Shown: positions 25,003 through 33,354, numbered from the stretch's first letter. The stretch is 35,797 bases of DNA from Coprothermobacterota bacterium (GCA_026389455.1 JAPLHV010000008.1:1-35797), one strand, 5' to 3'. Program-made: numbers and translations. The notes: generated by a model from the sequence alone, not told the origin.

Positions 25003-25501
25003 ACAGCTTGAGGCTACACAGCCTGCTACTGCAGAGCTTGAGGTTACACAGCCCGCGGCAGCTACACAGCCCCCGGCAGCTAGACAGCCCCCGGCAACTA
25101 CACAGCCCGCGGCAACTAGACAGCCCGCGGCAACTAGACAGCCCGCGGCAGCGAGTTCTGTTGAATTAGAGACGATCGTTGATGCATTCGTGGAGTTGAT
25201 GCTGGAAAAGCAAGCCGAGGAGGTGGTGACGCTGGATCTGCGTGGGATTTCTGCCTTTGCCGACAGTTTTATGATCGCCACCACTGAGACCCCTCGCCAG
25301 GCCAAGGCGTTGTTGGATGATCTCTACGGGAAAGCCAAAGAACTAGGGTTGCCGGTGCGCGGCGTGGAAGGCGCCGAGGACGGGCGCTGGATTCTCTTCG
25401 ACCTCAATGAAGTTGTAATCCATCTCTTCACTCCCCGCTTCCGGCAGTTCTACGACCTGGAATCGTTCTGGGGTATGGCGGCTAAAAGGGTTTATCTATG
25501 A
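24995..25501 (+). CDS. rsfS: Ribosomal silencing factor RsfS, with repeat-encoded N-terminal extension
   Basis: VVTLDLRGISAFADSFMIATTETPRQAKALLDDL...EGAEDGRWILFDLNEVVIHLFTPRFRQFYDLESFW. Confidence 0.93.
   Translation: MAKQLEATQPATAELEVTQPAAATQPPAARQPPATTQPAATRQPAATRQPAAASSVELETIVDAFVELMLEKQAEEVVTLDLRGISAFADSFMIATTETPRQAKALLDDLYGKAKELGLPVRGVEGAEDGRWILFDLNEVVIHLFTPRFRQFYDLESFWGMAAKRVYL
25014..25151 (+). repeat. 18-bp array in the 5' end of rsfS (reads TQPPAA)
   Basis: ctacacagcctgctactg ... ttacacagcccgcggcag|ctacacagcccccggcag|ctagacagcccccggcaa|ctacacagcccgcggcaa|ctagacagcccgcggcaa|ctagacagcccgcggcag. Confidence 0.95.
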
Positions 25502-28167
25502 TGAAGGAGAGGGGCAAGCTGGTCTTAGTCGACGGGAACAGCCTGCTCTACCGCGCCTATTTCGCCCTGCCCAGTCTGGTCACGCGAGAAGGGCAGGCCA
25601 CGGGGGGGGTGTACGGCCTTGCCAACATCCTGCTCAAACTGATCGAGGAGGAGAAACCCGATTTCGTGGCCTTCGCCTTCGACCTGAAAGAGCCAACCTT
25701 CCGGCATCGGGAGTACGCCGACTATAAGGCCAACCGCCCGAAGACTCCCTCTGATCTGGTGGAGCAGATGAGCTTGGCGCACGAGCTGGCCGACGCCTTC
25801 GGCATCCCGGTCTTCGAGTGCCCAGGCTTTGAGGCGGACGACGTCATCGCCAGCTTGGCCGTTCGCGCAGCCGGAGAGGGGAAAGAGGTTCTGATCCTCA
25901 CCGGCGACCTCGATACACTGCAATTGGTCAGCGAGCAGATCACCGTGCTTCACCCGCGACGCGGCCTCAGCGAAACGATTCGTTTCCATCCGGATGAGGT
26001 GCGCAGTCGCTTTCACCTGGACCCCCAACAGATGGTGGACTACAAATCACTGGTCGGAGACCCGTCGGACAACCTGCCGCGCATTTCAGGGATGGGCGAG
26101 AAGACAGCGCAGGATCTGCTGGCTCATTTCAACTCACTGCAAGGGATCTTCCAACACCTGGAAGAAGTGCCGGAGAAGATCCGCTGTACATTGACGGAGA
26201 ACCGAATCCAGGCCGAGCGGAATCGTTCCCTGACGCAGTTGGTCCTGGATCTGCCGTTGGAGGTGGATTGGGAGCGGTTGCGTTTCAGTGGCCTGGACCC
26301 GGAGTTGGGGAGAGCTCTCTTCACGCGCTTGGAGTTCAAGTCCCTGTTGGACAAATTACTTCCGCCGCTGGAAGTCCCAACAGGCGAGCTTTCCATCCAC
26401 CCCTGGGAAGAATGGCAGAACACGCTGCCGCGAGCTGTCGAGCTGCCGGGGGCTATCGAGTTGCCGCAGGCTGTCGAGTTGCCGGCCTGCGCTTTTCTGG
26501 CCATTCCCGGCGAGCCCCAAGCCTTGGCGTGGGCTCGGCAGGGTGAAGCCTGGAGCGGCGCTTTCCCTACTGTCTCCTCTCTACCGGACCTCTTCCAAGT
26601 AGAAGAGGCGATCCCTTCCAGCGTTTCCTCCTTCTTGAGCGATCCCCACCAGGAGAAGTGGACGCACGACTGGAAGGAGGCCTGGAAGGTTTTCCAGCGA
26701 ATAGGCTTGGAAGTGCGTGGGGTTACCTTCGACACCATGTTGGCTTCCTATCTGGCCCAATCGGCGAGAACCTCGCACGGCTTGATGCAGGTCTTCCTGG
26801 AGAAAGCGAAGCGCCCGCTGCCGGAGGAACCCGGAGCATCACCTTCCACCAGAGCGGCCTGGGGCGCCTGGGCCATCTTCCAGTTGAAGCCGTTATTGGA
26901 GGAGGATCTCCGCCGACTCGGATTGGAAGAATTGTTTCATACCCTGGAGATGCCGCTGGCGGTTGTCTTGGCCGAGATGGAGATGGACGGGATCCGCGTT
27001 TCACGGCGCGTCCTGGAAGAGCTGCGCCGGGAGGCTGAAGGGCGGCTGTCCGCTCTCTCTAATGAGATCTTCTCCCTCTGCGGCTGCCAGTTCAACATCT
27101 CCTCGCCCAAGCAACTGGCCTTCGTCCTCTTCGAGAAGCTCCAGTTGGCCAAGGGGCGCCGCATCAAGACCGGTTTCTCCACCGACGCAGCCACCCTGGA
27201 GAGCCTGGCCTCAGCCCACCCGGCAGTGCCCAAGGTGTTGGAACACCGAGAGCTGTTCAAGTTGAAGACCACCTACATCGACGCCCTCCCCGGACTGCTG
27301 GATGATGCAAGTCGTGTGCATACCACATACGTGCAGACCTCCACCGCTACCGGGCGGATCTCTTCGATCAACCCGAACTTGCAGAACATCCCCATCCGCT
27401 CTCCTTTCGGACAACAGATCCGACGCGCCTTCCTGGCCTCCTCACCGGACCATCTACTGCTGTCGGCGGACTACTCCCAAATCGAGTTGCGCGTGCTCGC
27501 CCACCTCAGCGAGGATCCCGACCTGCTGGAGAATTTCAAGCGGGGGGGCGATATTCACACCGACACTGCAACCCATCTCTTCCGCGTCTTGCCCGCGGAT
27601 GTGACCAAAGAGATGCGGAGGCGGGCCAAGGCGGTCAATTTCGGGATCATCTATGGGATGAGCTCGTTTGGCCTCTCCCAAGCCATTGCCGTGCCGGTGG
27701 AGGAAGCGCAAGTCTACATCGAGGCTTACTTTTCGGGCCACGAGAAGGTTCGCGCTTACCTGGAAGGAGTTCTAGCCGAGGGAAGAGAGCAAGGCTTCGT
27801 CTCCACCCTGCTCGGACGCAAGCGTTTCTTGCCCGACCTTGCTTCGCGAAACCGCAAGTTATCCCAAGCTTCCGAACGGATGGCGCTGAACGCTCCGATC
27901 CAGGGCTCCGCTGCCGACATCCTCAAGTTGGCCATGCGCGATCTGCATGGTCTGCTGAAAGAACGAAAGCTGCGCAGCCGGATGGTCTTGACGGTTCACG
28001 ACGAGTTGGTCTTGGACTGTCCCAAGGAGGAGCTGAGCGAGGCGGCTGAACTGGTGCGGCAAGCCATGGAGCAGGCCTTTCCGCTGCTGGCGCCGCTGGT
28101 GGTGGAGATGAAAGCAGGACCGAACTGGTTCGAGATGGAGGGCCTGTGCCCGAGCTGCCCGAAGTAG
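25498..28167 (+). CDS. polA: DNA polymerase I
   Basis: LVLVDGNSLLYRAYFALP (5'-nuclease), TGRISSINPNLQNIPIR, SADYSQIELRVLAHLSEDPDLL, RRRAKAVNFGIIYGMSSFGL, VLTVHDELVLDCP. Confidence 0.98.
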   Translation: MMKERGKLVLVDGNSLLYRAYFALPSLVTREGQATGGVYGLANILLKLIEEEKPDFVAFAFDLKEPTFRHREYADYKANRPKTPSDLVEQMSLAHELADAFGIPVFECPGFEADDVIASLAVRAAGEGKEVLILTGDLDTLQLVSEQITVLHPRRGLSETIRFHPDEVRSRFHLDPQQMVDYKSLVGDPSDNLPRISGMGEKTAQDLLAHFNSLQGIFQHLEEVPEKIRCTLTENRIQAERNRSLTQLVLDLPLEVDWERLRFSGLDPELGRALFTRLEFKSLLDKLLPPLEVPTGELSIHPWEEWQNTLPRAVELPGAIELPQAVELPACAFLAIPGEPQALAWARQGEAWSGAFPTVSSLPDLFQVEEAIPSSVSSFLSDPHQEKWTHDWKEAWKVFQRIGLEVRGVTFDTMLASYLAQSARTSHGLMQVFLEKAKRPLPEEPGASPSTRAAWGAWAIFQLKPLLEEDLRRLGLEELFHTLEMPLAVVLAEMEMDGIRVSRRVLEELRREAEGRLSALSNEIFSLCGCQFNISSPKQLAFVLFEKLQLAKGRRIKTGFSTDAATLESLASAHPAVPKVLEHRELFKLKTTYIDALPGLLDDASRVHTTYVQTSTATGRISSINPNLQNIPIRSPFGQQIRRAFLASSPDHLLLSADYSQIELRVLAHLSEDPDLLENFKRGGDIHTDTATHLFRVLPADVTKEMRRRAKAVNFGIIYGMSSFGLSQAIAVPVEEAQVYIEAYFSGHEKVRAYLEGVLAEGREQGFVSTLLGRKRFLPDLASRNRKLSQASERMALNAPIQGSAADILKLAMRDLHGLLKERKLRSRMVLTVHDELVLDCPKEELSEAAELVRQAMEQAFPLLAPLVVEMKAGPNWFEMEGLCPSCPK
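26425..26486 (-). repeat. 18-bp array inside polA (reads LPGAIE)
   Basis: cagaacacg + ctgccgcgagctgtcgag|ctgccgggggctatcgag|ttgccgcaggctgtcgag|ttgccgg. Confidence 0.95.
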
Positions 28168-28964
28168 AGACGATCTGCCGTGGACTTCAGCAGGGCTTGC
28201 CGGGCTGTCGCGTCAAGCGTGTCGAGGTGTGCTGGGCCGGGTGTCTGAAGAATCTGCCGGCCGATCAATTCCAGTCTCGCCTGGAGGGTTGTACTTTCCA
28301 GGAGGTGCGGCGGCGTGGCAAGTATCTGCTCCTTCAGTTGGAAGATGGGCAAACCCTGGTCGTCCACTTGCGCATGACCGGTGGTTTCAGCCTCTGCCCG
28401 GCAGAGGAACCTCTTCGTTTGCATACCCATTGGTGGGCGGAACTAGAGGATGGCCGCCGGCTTCGTTTCCGCGATCCGCGCAAGTTCGGCCTGATCTATT
28501 TGCTCGCTCCGGGGCAGATAGAGAGCTTCCCGCCTCTTGGCAAGCTTGGTCCGGAGCCGCTATCCTCTTCGTTCACGGTCTCCTGCTTGACGCGCTTGCT
28601 GGCCGGATCCAGGCGGCGAGTGAAGGAAACGCTGCTCGACCAGAGCAAGGTGGCAGGGATCGGCAATATCTACGCCGACGAGGCCCTCTTTCTCGCCAAG
28701 GTCCGGCCCACCCGGCCGGCTAACTCTTTGCGTCCGGCTGAGGTGCAGCGCTTGCGACGGGGGATCCGGCTGGTTCTGGAGAATTCCATTTGTTCGCAGG
28801 GCCGCAGCTTCTCCGACTACTGTCAGGTCAACGGCAGCCAAGGCGATTACGCCCCTTTGATACACGATGCCGGTTCCTCTCTTTGCCCGTCTTGCGGCGG
28901 CGCCATCGAGAAGATTCGCTTGGGAGGGCGGGGAACCTACTACTGCCCGCGCTGCCAGCGATGA
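28146..28964 (+). CDS. mutM: Formamidopyrimidine-DNA glycosylase
   Basis: GTG start; MPELPEVETICRGL, KYLLLQLEDGQTLVVHLRMTG, GIGNIYADEALF, C-terminal zinc finger CPSCGG...YYCPRCQ. Confidence 0.96.
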   Translation: MPELPEVETICRGLQQGLPGCRVKRVEVCWAGCLKNLPADQFQSRLEGCTFQEVRRRGKYLLLQLEDGQTLVVHLRMTGGFSLCPAEEPLRLHTHWWAELEDGRRLRFRDPRKFGLIYLLAPGQIESFPPLGKLGPEPLSSSFTVSCLTRLLAGSRRRVKETLLDQSKVAGIGNIYADEALFLAKVRPTRPANSLRPAEVQRLRRGIRLVLENSICSQGRSFSDYCQVNGSQGDYAPLIHDAGSSLCPSCGGAIEKIRLGGRGTYYCPRCQR

Positions 28965-29560
28965 GGGTCATCGGCCTGACCGGTGGGATCGCCTCCGGCA
29001 AGAGCTTGGTCGCTTCTTTGCTGCGTGCTTTTGGCGCCGACGTGCTCGATTCCGACGCCATCGTCCACGATTTGCTGCGGCGAGGGAAGCGAACCCAGGA
29101 GGAGATCCGCCGACTCTTCGGTGAGAGCGTCATGCAGGGAGGAACGGTGGACCGCGCGGCTCTAGGACGCCTGGTCTTTGCCGACCCGGCCAAGCGTCGC
29201 CAATTGGAAGCCCTTCTGCACCCGCAAGTGAAGCGAATCTTGACCCGCCAGTTGCACAACCTAGCCCAGGATGAGAAGCCGGTCGTCTTCATTGAAGTTC
29301 CCCTCCTCTACGAGGCCGGCTGGGCCGACTGGATGGATGAGGTCTGGCTGGTTTACGCCCCGCCGGATGTGCAGAGAGCGCGTTTGAGGGCGCGCGCAGG
29401 CTTTACCGAGCAAGAAGCGGAAAGCAGGCTGGCCGCGCAATGGCCTTGGGAGGAGAAGCGCCGGCGAGCCACCCGCGTGATCGACAACAGCGGCGACTGG
29501 CTTGCTGCCCAAGCACAGGTGGCCTCGCTCTGTCAGGAATTGTTACAGGAGGTTGGTTGA
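28961..29560 (+). CDS. coaE: Dephospho-CoA kinase
   Basis: MRVIGLTGGIASGKSLVASLL; DSDAIVHDLL; FIEVPLLYEAGW. Confidence 0.95.
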   Translation: MRVIGLTGGIASGKSLVASLLRAFGADVLDSDAIVHDLLRRGKRTQEEIRRLFGESVMQGGTVDRAALGRLVFADPAKRRQLEALLHPQVKRILTRQLHNLAQDEKPVVFIEVPLLYEAGWADWMDEVWLVYAPPDVQRARLRARAGFTEQEAESRLAAQWPWEEKRRRATRVIDNSGDWLAAQAQVASLCQELLQEVG

Positions 29561-30387
29561 TAGCCCGCGGCAGCTCGATTGCCCGCGGCAGCTCAATAGC
29601 CCGCGGCAGCGCGATTCATCTTTCCTACTCGCGCTTGGTCGCCTACCAGTCTTGCCCACACCGCTACTACCTGCAATACGTGCTGGGTTTTCGAACCCCG
29701 TTCACCGCTGCCATTAGCTTCGGCTCCAGCCTACACCTGGCCTTGCAGGATTTTCACGCCCGGATGCGGGGAACGCCGCGTCTGGAACAGTTGTTGGAGG
29801 CTTTCCTCCTGCGCTGGATCCCATACGGTTACCGTAGCCGGGAGGAGCAGGCGCGCTATTTCGAGGAAGGCTTGGACATTCTGCGCGCTTATTACTTGCG
29901 CAACCTATTCGACTTTCGGCCGGCTTGGTTGGTGGAGAAACGTTTCACGGTTTCTTTGGGGGGATTTGAGTTCGTTGGCATCGTCGACCGCCTGGACGGA
30001 CGTCCGAAACTCTATCAGGTGATTGACTACAAGACCACCCGCCACGAGGAGACCCTCAATTCCCTGCAACTGCCGCTCTACTCGCTCTCTTTGAAGAAGC
30101 TCTTCGGCCTGCCTCCGCAAAGTCTCTCTTATTACTTCTTGCGCGACCAGACGACAGCCGTCTGGGAGGAGAAGACCGAACGGTTGGAGGAGGCCGAGGA
30201 GGCCGTAGCCCGGGTAGGGGAGGGAGTGCTGGCCGGCCGCTTCCCTGCCACCCCCGGGCTCTCCTGCCGGCGCTGCGACTTACGGCGATCCTGCGCGCTG
30301 CGACTGCCTTCCTCTGGCGCCGCGCTCTCGTCCGGGAAACTTCCCGCCGTTAGCGATGATGCAAAAGAGGAGCGGCCAGGAAGCTGA
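29557..30387 (+). CDS. RecB-like PD-(D/E)XK family nuclease
   Basis: HLSYSRLVAYQSCPHRYYLQYVLGF; FVGIVDRLDG...YQVIDYKTTRH; C-terminal CRRCDLRRSC. TTG start at 29557 after AGGAGG. Confidence 0.85.
   Translation: MIARGSSIARGSSIARGSAIHLSYSRLVAYQSCPHRYYLQYVLGFRTPFTAAISFGSSLHLALQDFHARMRGTPRLEQLLEAFLLRWIPYGYRSREEQARYFEEGLDILRAYYLRNLFDFRPAWLVEKRFTVSLGGFEFVGIVDRLDGRPKLYQVIDYKTTRHEETLNSLQLPLYSLSLKKLFGLPPQSLSYYFLRDQTTAVWEEKTERLEEAEEAVARVGEGVLAGRFPATPGLSCRRCDLRRSCALRLPSSGAALSSGKLPAVSDDAKEERPGS
29561..29613 (+). repeat. 18-bp array immediately after the nuclease start codon (reads IARGSS)
   Basis: gcccgcggcag cores at 29563, 29581, 29599: tagcccgcggcagctcgattgcccgcggcagctcaatagcccgcggcag. Confidence 0.95.
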
Positions 30388-31624
30388 GGCCGTGCTCGGT
30401 CAACGCCCGGGCCGTGCGGTTGATCGAGTCGTGCTTGTCAAGGTAGTTGCGCAGGAGCAGGGGCATCTCGCCGGCAGCCTCGATCTCTTCCTTGGCGCGA
30501 AAGTAGTCGAGGAGATCGGAAGGATGCGCTCGCTGGGTCTCGATTTCCACCTCTCCGCCCTCGTGCTTGGCGGAGATGTTGGCCACGTGGTCAGCCACTG
30601 CCACCAGATCGTCGCGGCGGTTGTAGGGTTGAATAACGATGCTCTTGTAGGACTCGGTGATGTGGTGTTCAAAGCGGATCACATCCTCGAAGCCAAGGCT
30701 GCGGCGGAACTGGCTGGACAACTCGAGGGTGTGGTTGTCGATGGAGTTGGAGAGGTTGAAGCCGACCAAGGGAGTCGTGCCGTCCTCCCGCGAGAAGAGC
30801 TTAGCGGCGAGGATCGTCCAGAGGGCGGCGTAGGGATTGTCGTTTCCCATGAAGACGGAGATCTTGAATTCGATGTCGATTCCCAGTTGATACAGCCAGT
30901 AGCCTAGCAAAACCGTCCCCGGGTTGATGTTCAGCACCGCTCGCACCCCATACTTGGTGTAATAACCCAGGAACTCGTCCAACCAGCGCAGGGCATGATC
31001 GTTGGGCTGTCCGATCCCGCCGAAGTAGCCAGTGATGGTTGCCGGTCCTCCGAGATGGACGTTGGAGCCATCGGTTCCCTTGGTGTCGAGGGTCTCCACC
31101 GAACTGGCGCCCATCACCTGCATCGCCGCGGTGAAGGCCAGCAGGTCGCCCTGGTCCGCCTCCGACTCCTTCATCCTGCGCACACGGATGAAGCGGCCAG
31201 GCATCAACTCTCTCTTCTCGATCGCTTGCTGGGCTTCTTCGATCAGCCAGGGGAAATATTGGGCGGCGCTGATCTCCAGAGTTACGGCGCTGGTTTCCAA
31301 GAAGCGTGTGTCCTTTGCTTTCTCTCCAAGCACCCCACGGCGGTAGTCCTCGACCCTGACGAAGCGGCCGGCGTCGCGCTGGGCGATCAGCCACTCCAAA
31401 TCCCGGCGATAGGGTGAGCCGACTGCTTCCAACCGGGCCAGCAGGTTGGACAGTTGGCGCGCCTCGGCAGCCTTGGCGTTGATCTCGGCAGGGGTTCCGT
31501 AGCGTCCGACGACCTCCAGGAAATCCTCCACCACCTGACAGTCCGGGCTCAGCAGTGCCTCGTTGATGGCTTGCAAACGATCCACCGGGATGCGCAGCCG
31601 TTCTCTTAAAGATTCCTTTTCCAT
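30350..31624 (-). CDS. Conserved-looking uncharacterised protein, 424 aa
   Basis: Long ORF MEKESLRERLRIPVDRLQAINEALLS...LAAPLLHHR with globular composition; family not recognised. Overlaps the convergent nuclease 3' end by 38 bp. Confidence 0.7.
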   Translation of the reverse strand: MEKESLRERLRIPVDRLQAINEALLSPDCQVVEDFLEVVGRYGTPAEINAKAAEARQLSNLLARLEAVGSPYRRDLEWLIAQRDAGRFVRVEDYRRGVLGEKAKDTRFLETSAVTLEISAAQYFPWLIEEAQQAIEKRELMPGRFIRVRRMKESEADQGDLLAFTAAMQVMGASSVETLDTKGTDGSNVHLGGPATITGYFGGIGQPNDHALRWLDEFLGYYTKYGVRAVLNINPGTVLLGYWLYQLGIDIEFKISVFMGNDNPYAALWTILAAKLFSREDGTTPLVGFNLSNSIDNHTLELSSQFRRSLGFEDVIRFEHHITESYKSIVIQPYNRRDDLVAVADHVANISAKHEGGEVEIETQRAHPSDLLDYFRAKEEIEAAGEMPLLLRNYLDKHDSINRTARALTEHGLSFLAAPLLHHR

Positions 31625-31779
31625 GGTTTCCTCCTCGATTCTATGGTTTTGGTGAGACAAGGACTTGGCGAGATAAGAGCCTCTTCCTTATTGTAGTACG
31701 GCGCCGGATGTAACGAAACAGCTTGCGGCAGGGTGTCTTGCAGGTCAAGCCTCCATTCCATGCGGCAATAGACCTCCGG

Positions 31780-32322
31780 TCAGTTCGGACTCTTCTGCAG
31801 CTTGGCCAGTTCAGCCTCGGGCGGGCGCAGGATCCGCACGACGAGAGAGCCCACTAATAGATCATGCAAAGCTTGCTTGCGCGGGGTGAAGAGGATCAGG
31901 AGAAAACCAACACCCAACAACCCCGCCGAAATGACCTTCCCGACGAAGCGAAGGGAAGTGAGCCAAAAAGAGAGCGTTTCTCCCCGTTCATTTATTACCC
32001 TGATTCCCAGCAGGCGTTTCCCAGGCGTAGCTTGCCAGGCCGAGCACTCGAAGATGGCGGAGTAAAGCCAGGCCGAGAGGCTGCCGAAGAGGTAAACCCC
32101 GAGACTGGCCTGGCCTGCCAAGTAGATCTGAGGCATATCAAAAAAACGCGGTTCGATGAGGAGGAGCAGGAAAAGCTGAACCACGGTGAGGAAGAAGAGA
32201 TCCAAGAGCGCAGCCAGCAAGCGAACGCCAAAACCGGCGTACTCGTAGATCCACCCGCCGGCTTCCTGAACGTCGGCAAGAGGGCGCTTTCCATCCTGTG
32301 ATTGAGGTAAAGGGTTCATCAT
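31780..32322 (-). CDS. RDD family membrane protein
   Basis: YEYAGFGVRLLAALLDLFFLTVVQLFLLLL...ATPGKRLLGIRVINERGETLSFW. ATG 32322 (MNPLPQ) preferred to the palindrome-derived start at 32382. Confidence 0.85.
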   Translation of the reverse strand: MMNPLPQSQDGKRPLADVQEAGGWIYEYAGFGVRLLAALLDLFFLTVVQLFLLLLIEPRFFDMPQIYLAGQASLGVYLFGSLSAWLYSAIFECSAWQATPGKRLLGIRVINERGETLSFWLTSLRFVGKVISAGLLGVGFLLILFTPRKQALHDLLVGSLVVRILRPPEAELAKLQKSPN

Positions 32323-32344
32323 CTTTAGTGCCCGTGGCAGATCG

Positions 32345-32391
32345 GCAGCTATTATGGGGACAGATTTTAAATCTGTCCCCATAATAGCTGC
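32345..32391. repeat. Perfect REP-like palindrome, 23-bp arms
   Basis: GCAGCTATTATGGGGACAGATTT-T-AAATCTGTCCCCATAATAGCTGC. Confidence 0.95.
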
Positions 32392-32443
32392 ATTATAGCC
32401 CGCAGCATCTGCTCTTTATTATACCCCCACGCTCGCGTAATAA

Positions 32444-32822
32444 GGTTCCTTTTCATTTCAAGTGGGTAACCTATCAGCCTGCGGCTAGACAGCCCCCGGC
32501 AGCTCGACAGCCCCCGGCAGCTAGACAGCCCCCGGCAGCTCGACAGCCCCCGGCAGCTAGACAGCCCCCGGCAGCTAGACAGCCCCCGGCAGGGTGTTCT
32601 GTGTCGAAGTGGGGCAGATAGCTGCGAGAGTGCCACCCCTGGGCTGGTTGCTCTCCAGAGCGGTCGGCTTCTGTCACTTCACTGCTGATGCCGCACTGGG
32701 GTGCGGCGGTCCCAGGAAAGCCGATGGTCCCAGGAACGGTCTCGGTCCCAGGAAAACCGATGGTCCCAGGAACGGTCCAGATCCCAGATTTGCCGCACTG
32801 GGGCGCCACGGTCTCAGGGGTA
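32444..32822. repeat. Composite repeated element, copy B
   Basis: Left flank GGTTCCTTTTCATTTCAAGTGGGTAACCTATCAGCCTGCGGC is 38/42 identical to copy A with only transitions; right flank also conserved. Confidence 0.85.
32485..32592 (+). repeat. 18-bp array, 6 units
   Basis: CT[A/C]GACAGCCCCCGGCAG at 32485, 32503, 32521, 32539, 32557, 32575; terminal GGTGTTCTG. Confidence 0.98.
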
Positions 32823-32850
32823 TGGTTTAATACCGGAGTGATCCTCGTAG

Positions 32851-32871
32851 GGGCGGGTTTCAAACCCGCCC
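32851..32871. repeat. Short palindrome GGGCGGGTTT-C-AAACCCGCCC
   Basis: Perfect 10-bp arms, 1-nt centre. Confidence 0.85.
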
Positions 32872-32918
32872 ACGCACGGGCTGTCTTGGCATAGTGATGC
32901 CTCATTCTCCAGGACACC

Positions 32919-32990
32919 CTGCCGGGGGCTATCGAGCTGCCGGGGGCTATCGAGCTGCCGGGGGCTATCGAGCTGCCGCAAGTTGATTTG
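32919..32990 (-). repeat. 18-bp array, inverted relative to 32485-32592
   Basis: caggacac + CTGCCGGGGGCTATCGAG x3 + ctgccgcaagttg. Confidence 0.95.
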
Positions 32991-33354
32991 TTGTCGTTAG
33001 CCTTGATAATCCCAGAGACATTGTTTCTAGACATGCTGCCGCAGGCTGTTCTGTAGACATGCTGCCACAGGCGGGGATCTGCGGCGCTAACTCACCCGGC
33101 CCCACTTCCACCTCAAAACCGGCCTCACGGAGACGGAGCCTCAATGGCCAAGACTGGAGGGGAAAGAGGCCGCCCAGGTGTCGGTTGGATGGCGGATTCG
33201 TTTTTACCAACAGAGATGAAAGTGGTTAAAAGCGTCATCAATCATGGTTTTTCAGCTTGACAAACGGGCTTCCTTATCTAGAATACGCGTGGGCGGCCAG
33301 GTTATTTCCTGTTCATGCGCTGCCCAGTCAATCAATCGATTCAAAGGAGTAGAA

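Noticed and set aside
32367-33034. Minus-strand ORFs rich in CRGLSS or AAGGCLAAGG
   Set aside because: Spurious translations of the intergenic arrays and composite element; no recognised domain.
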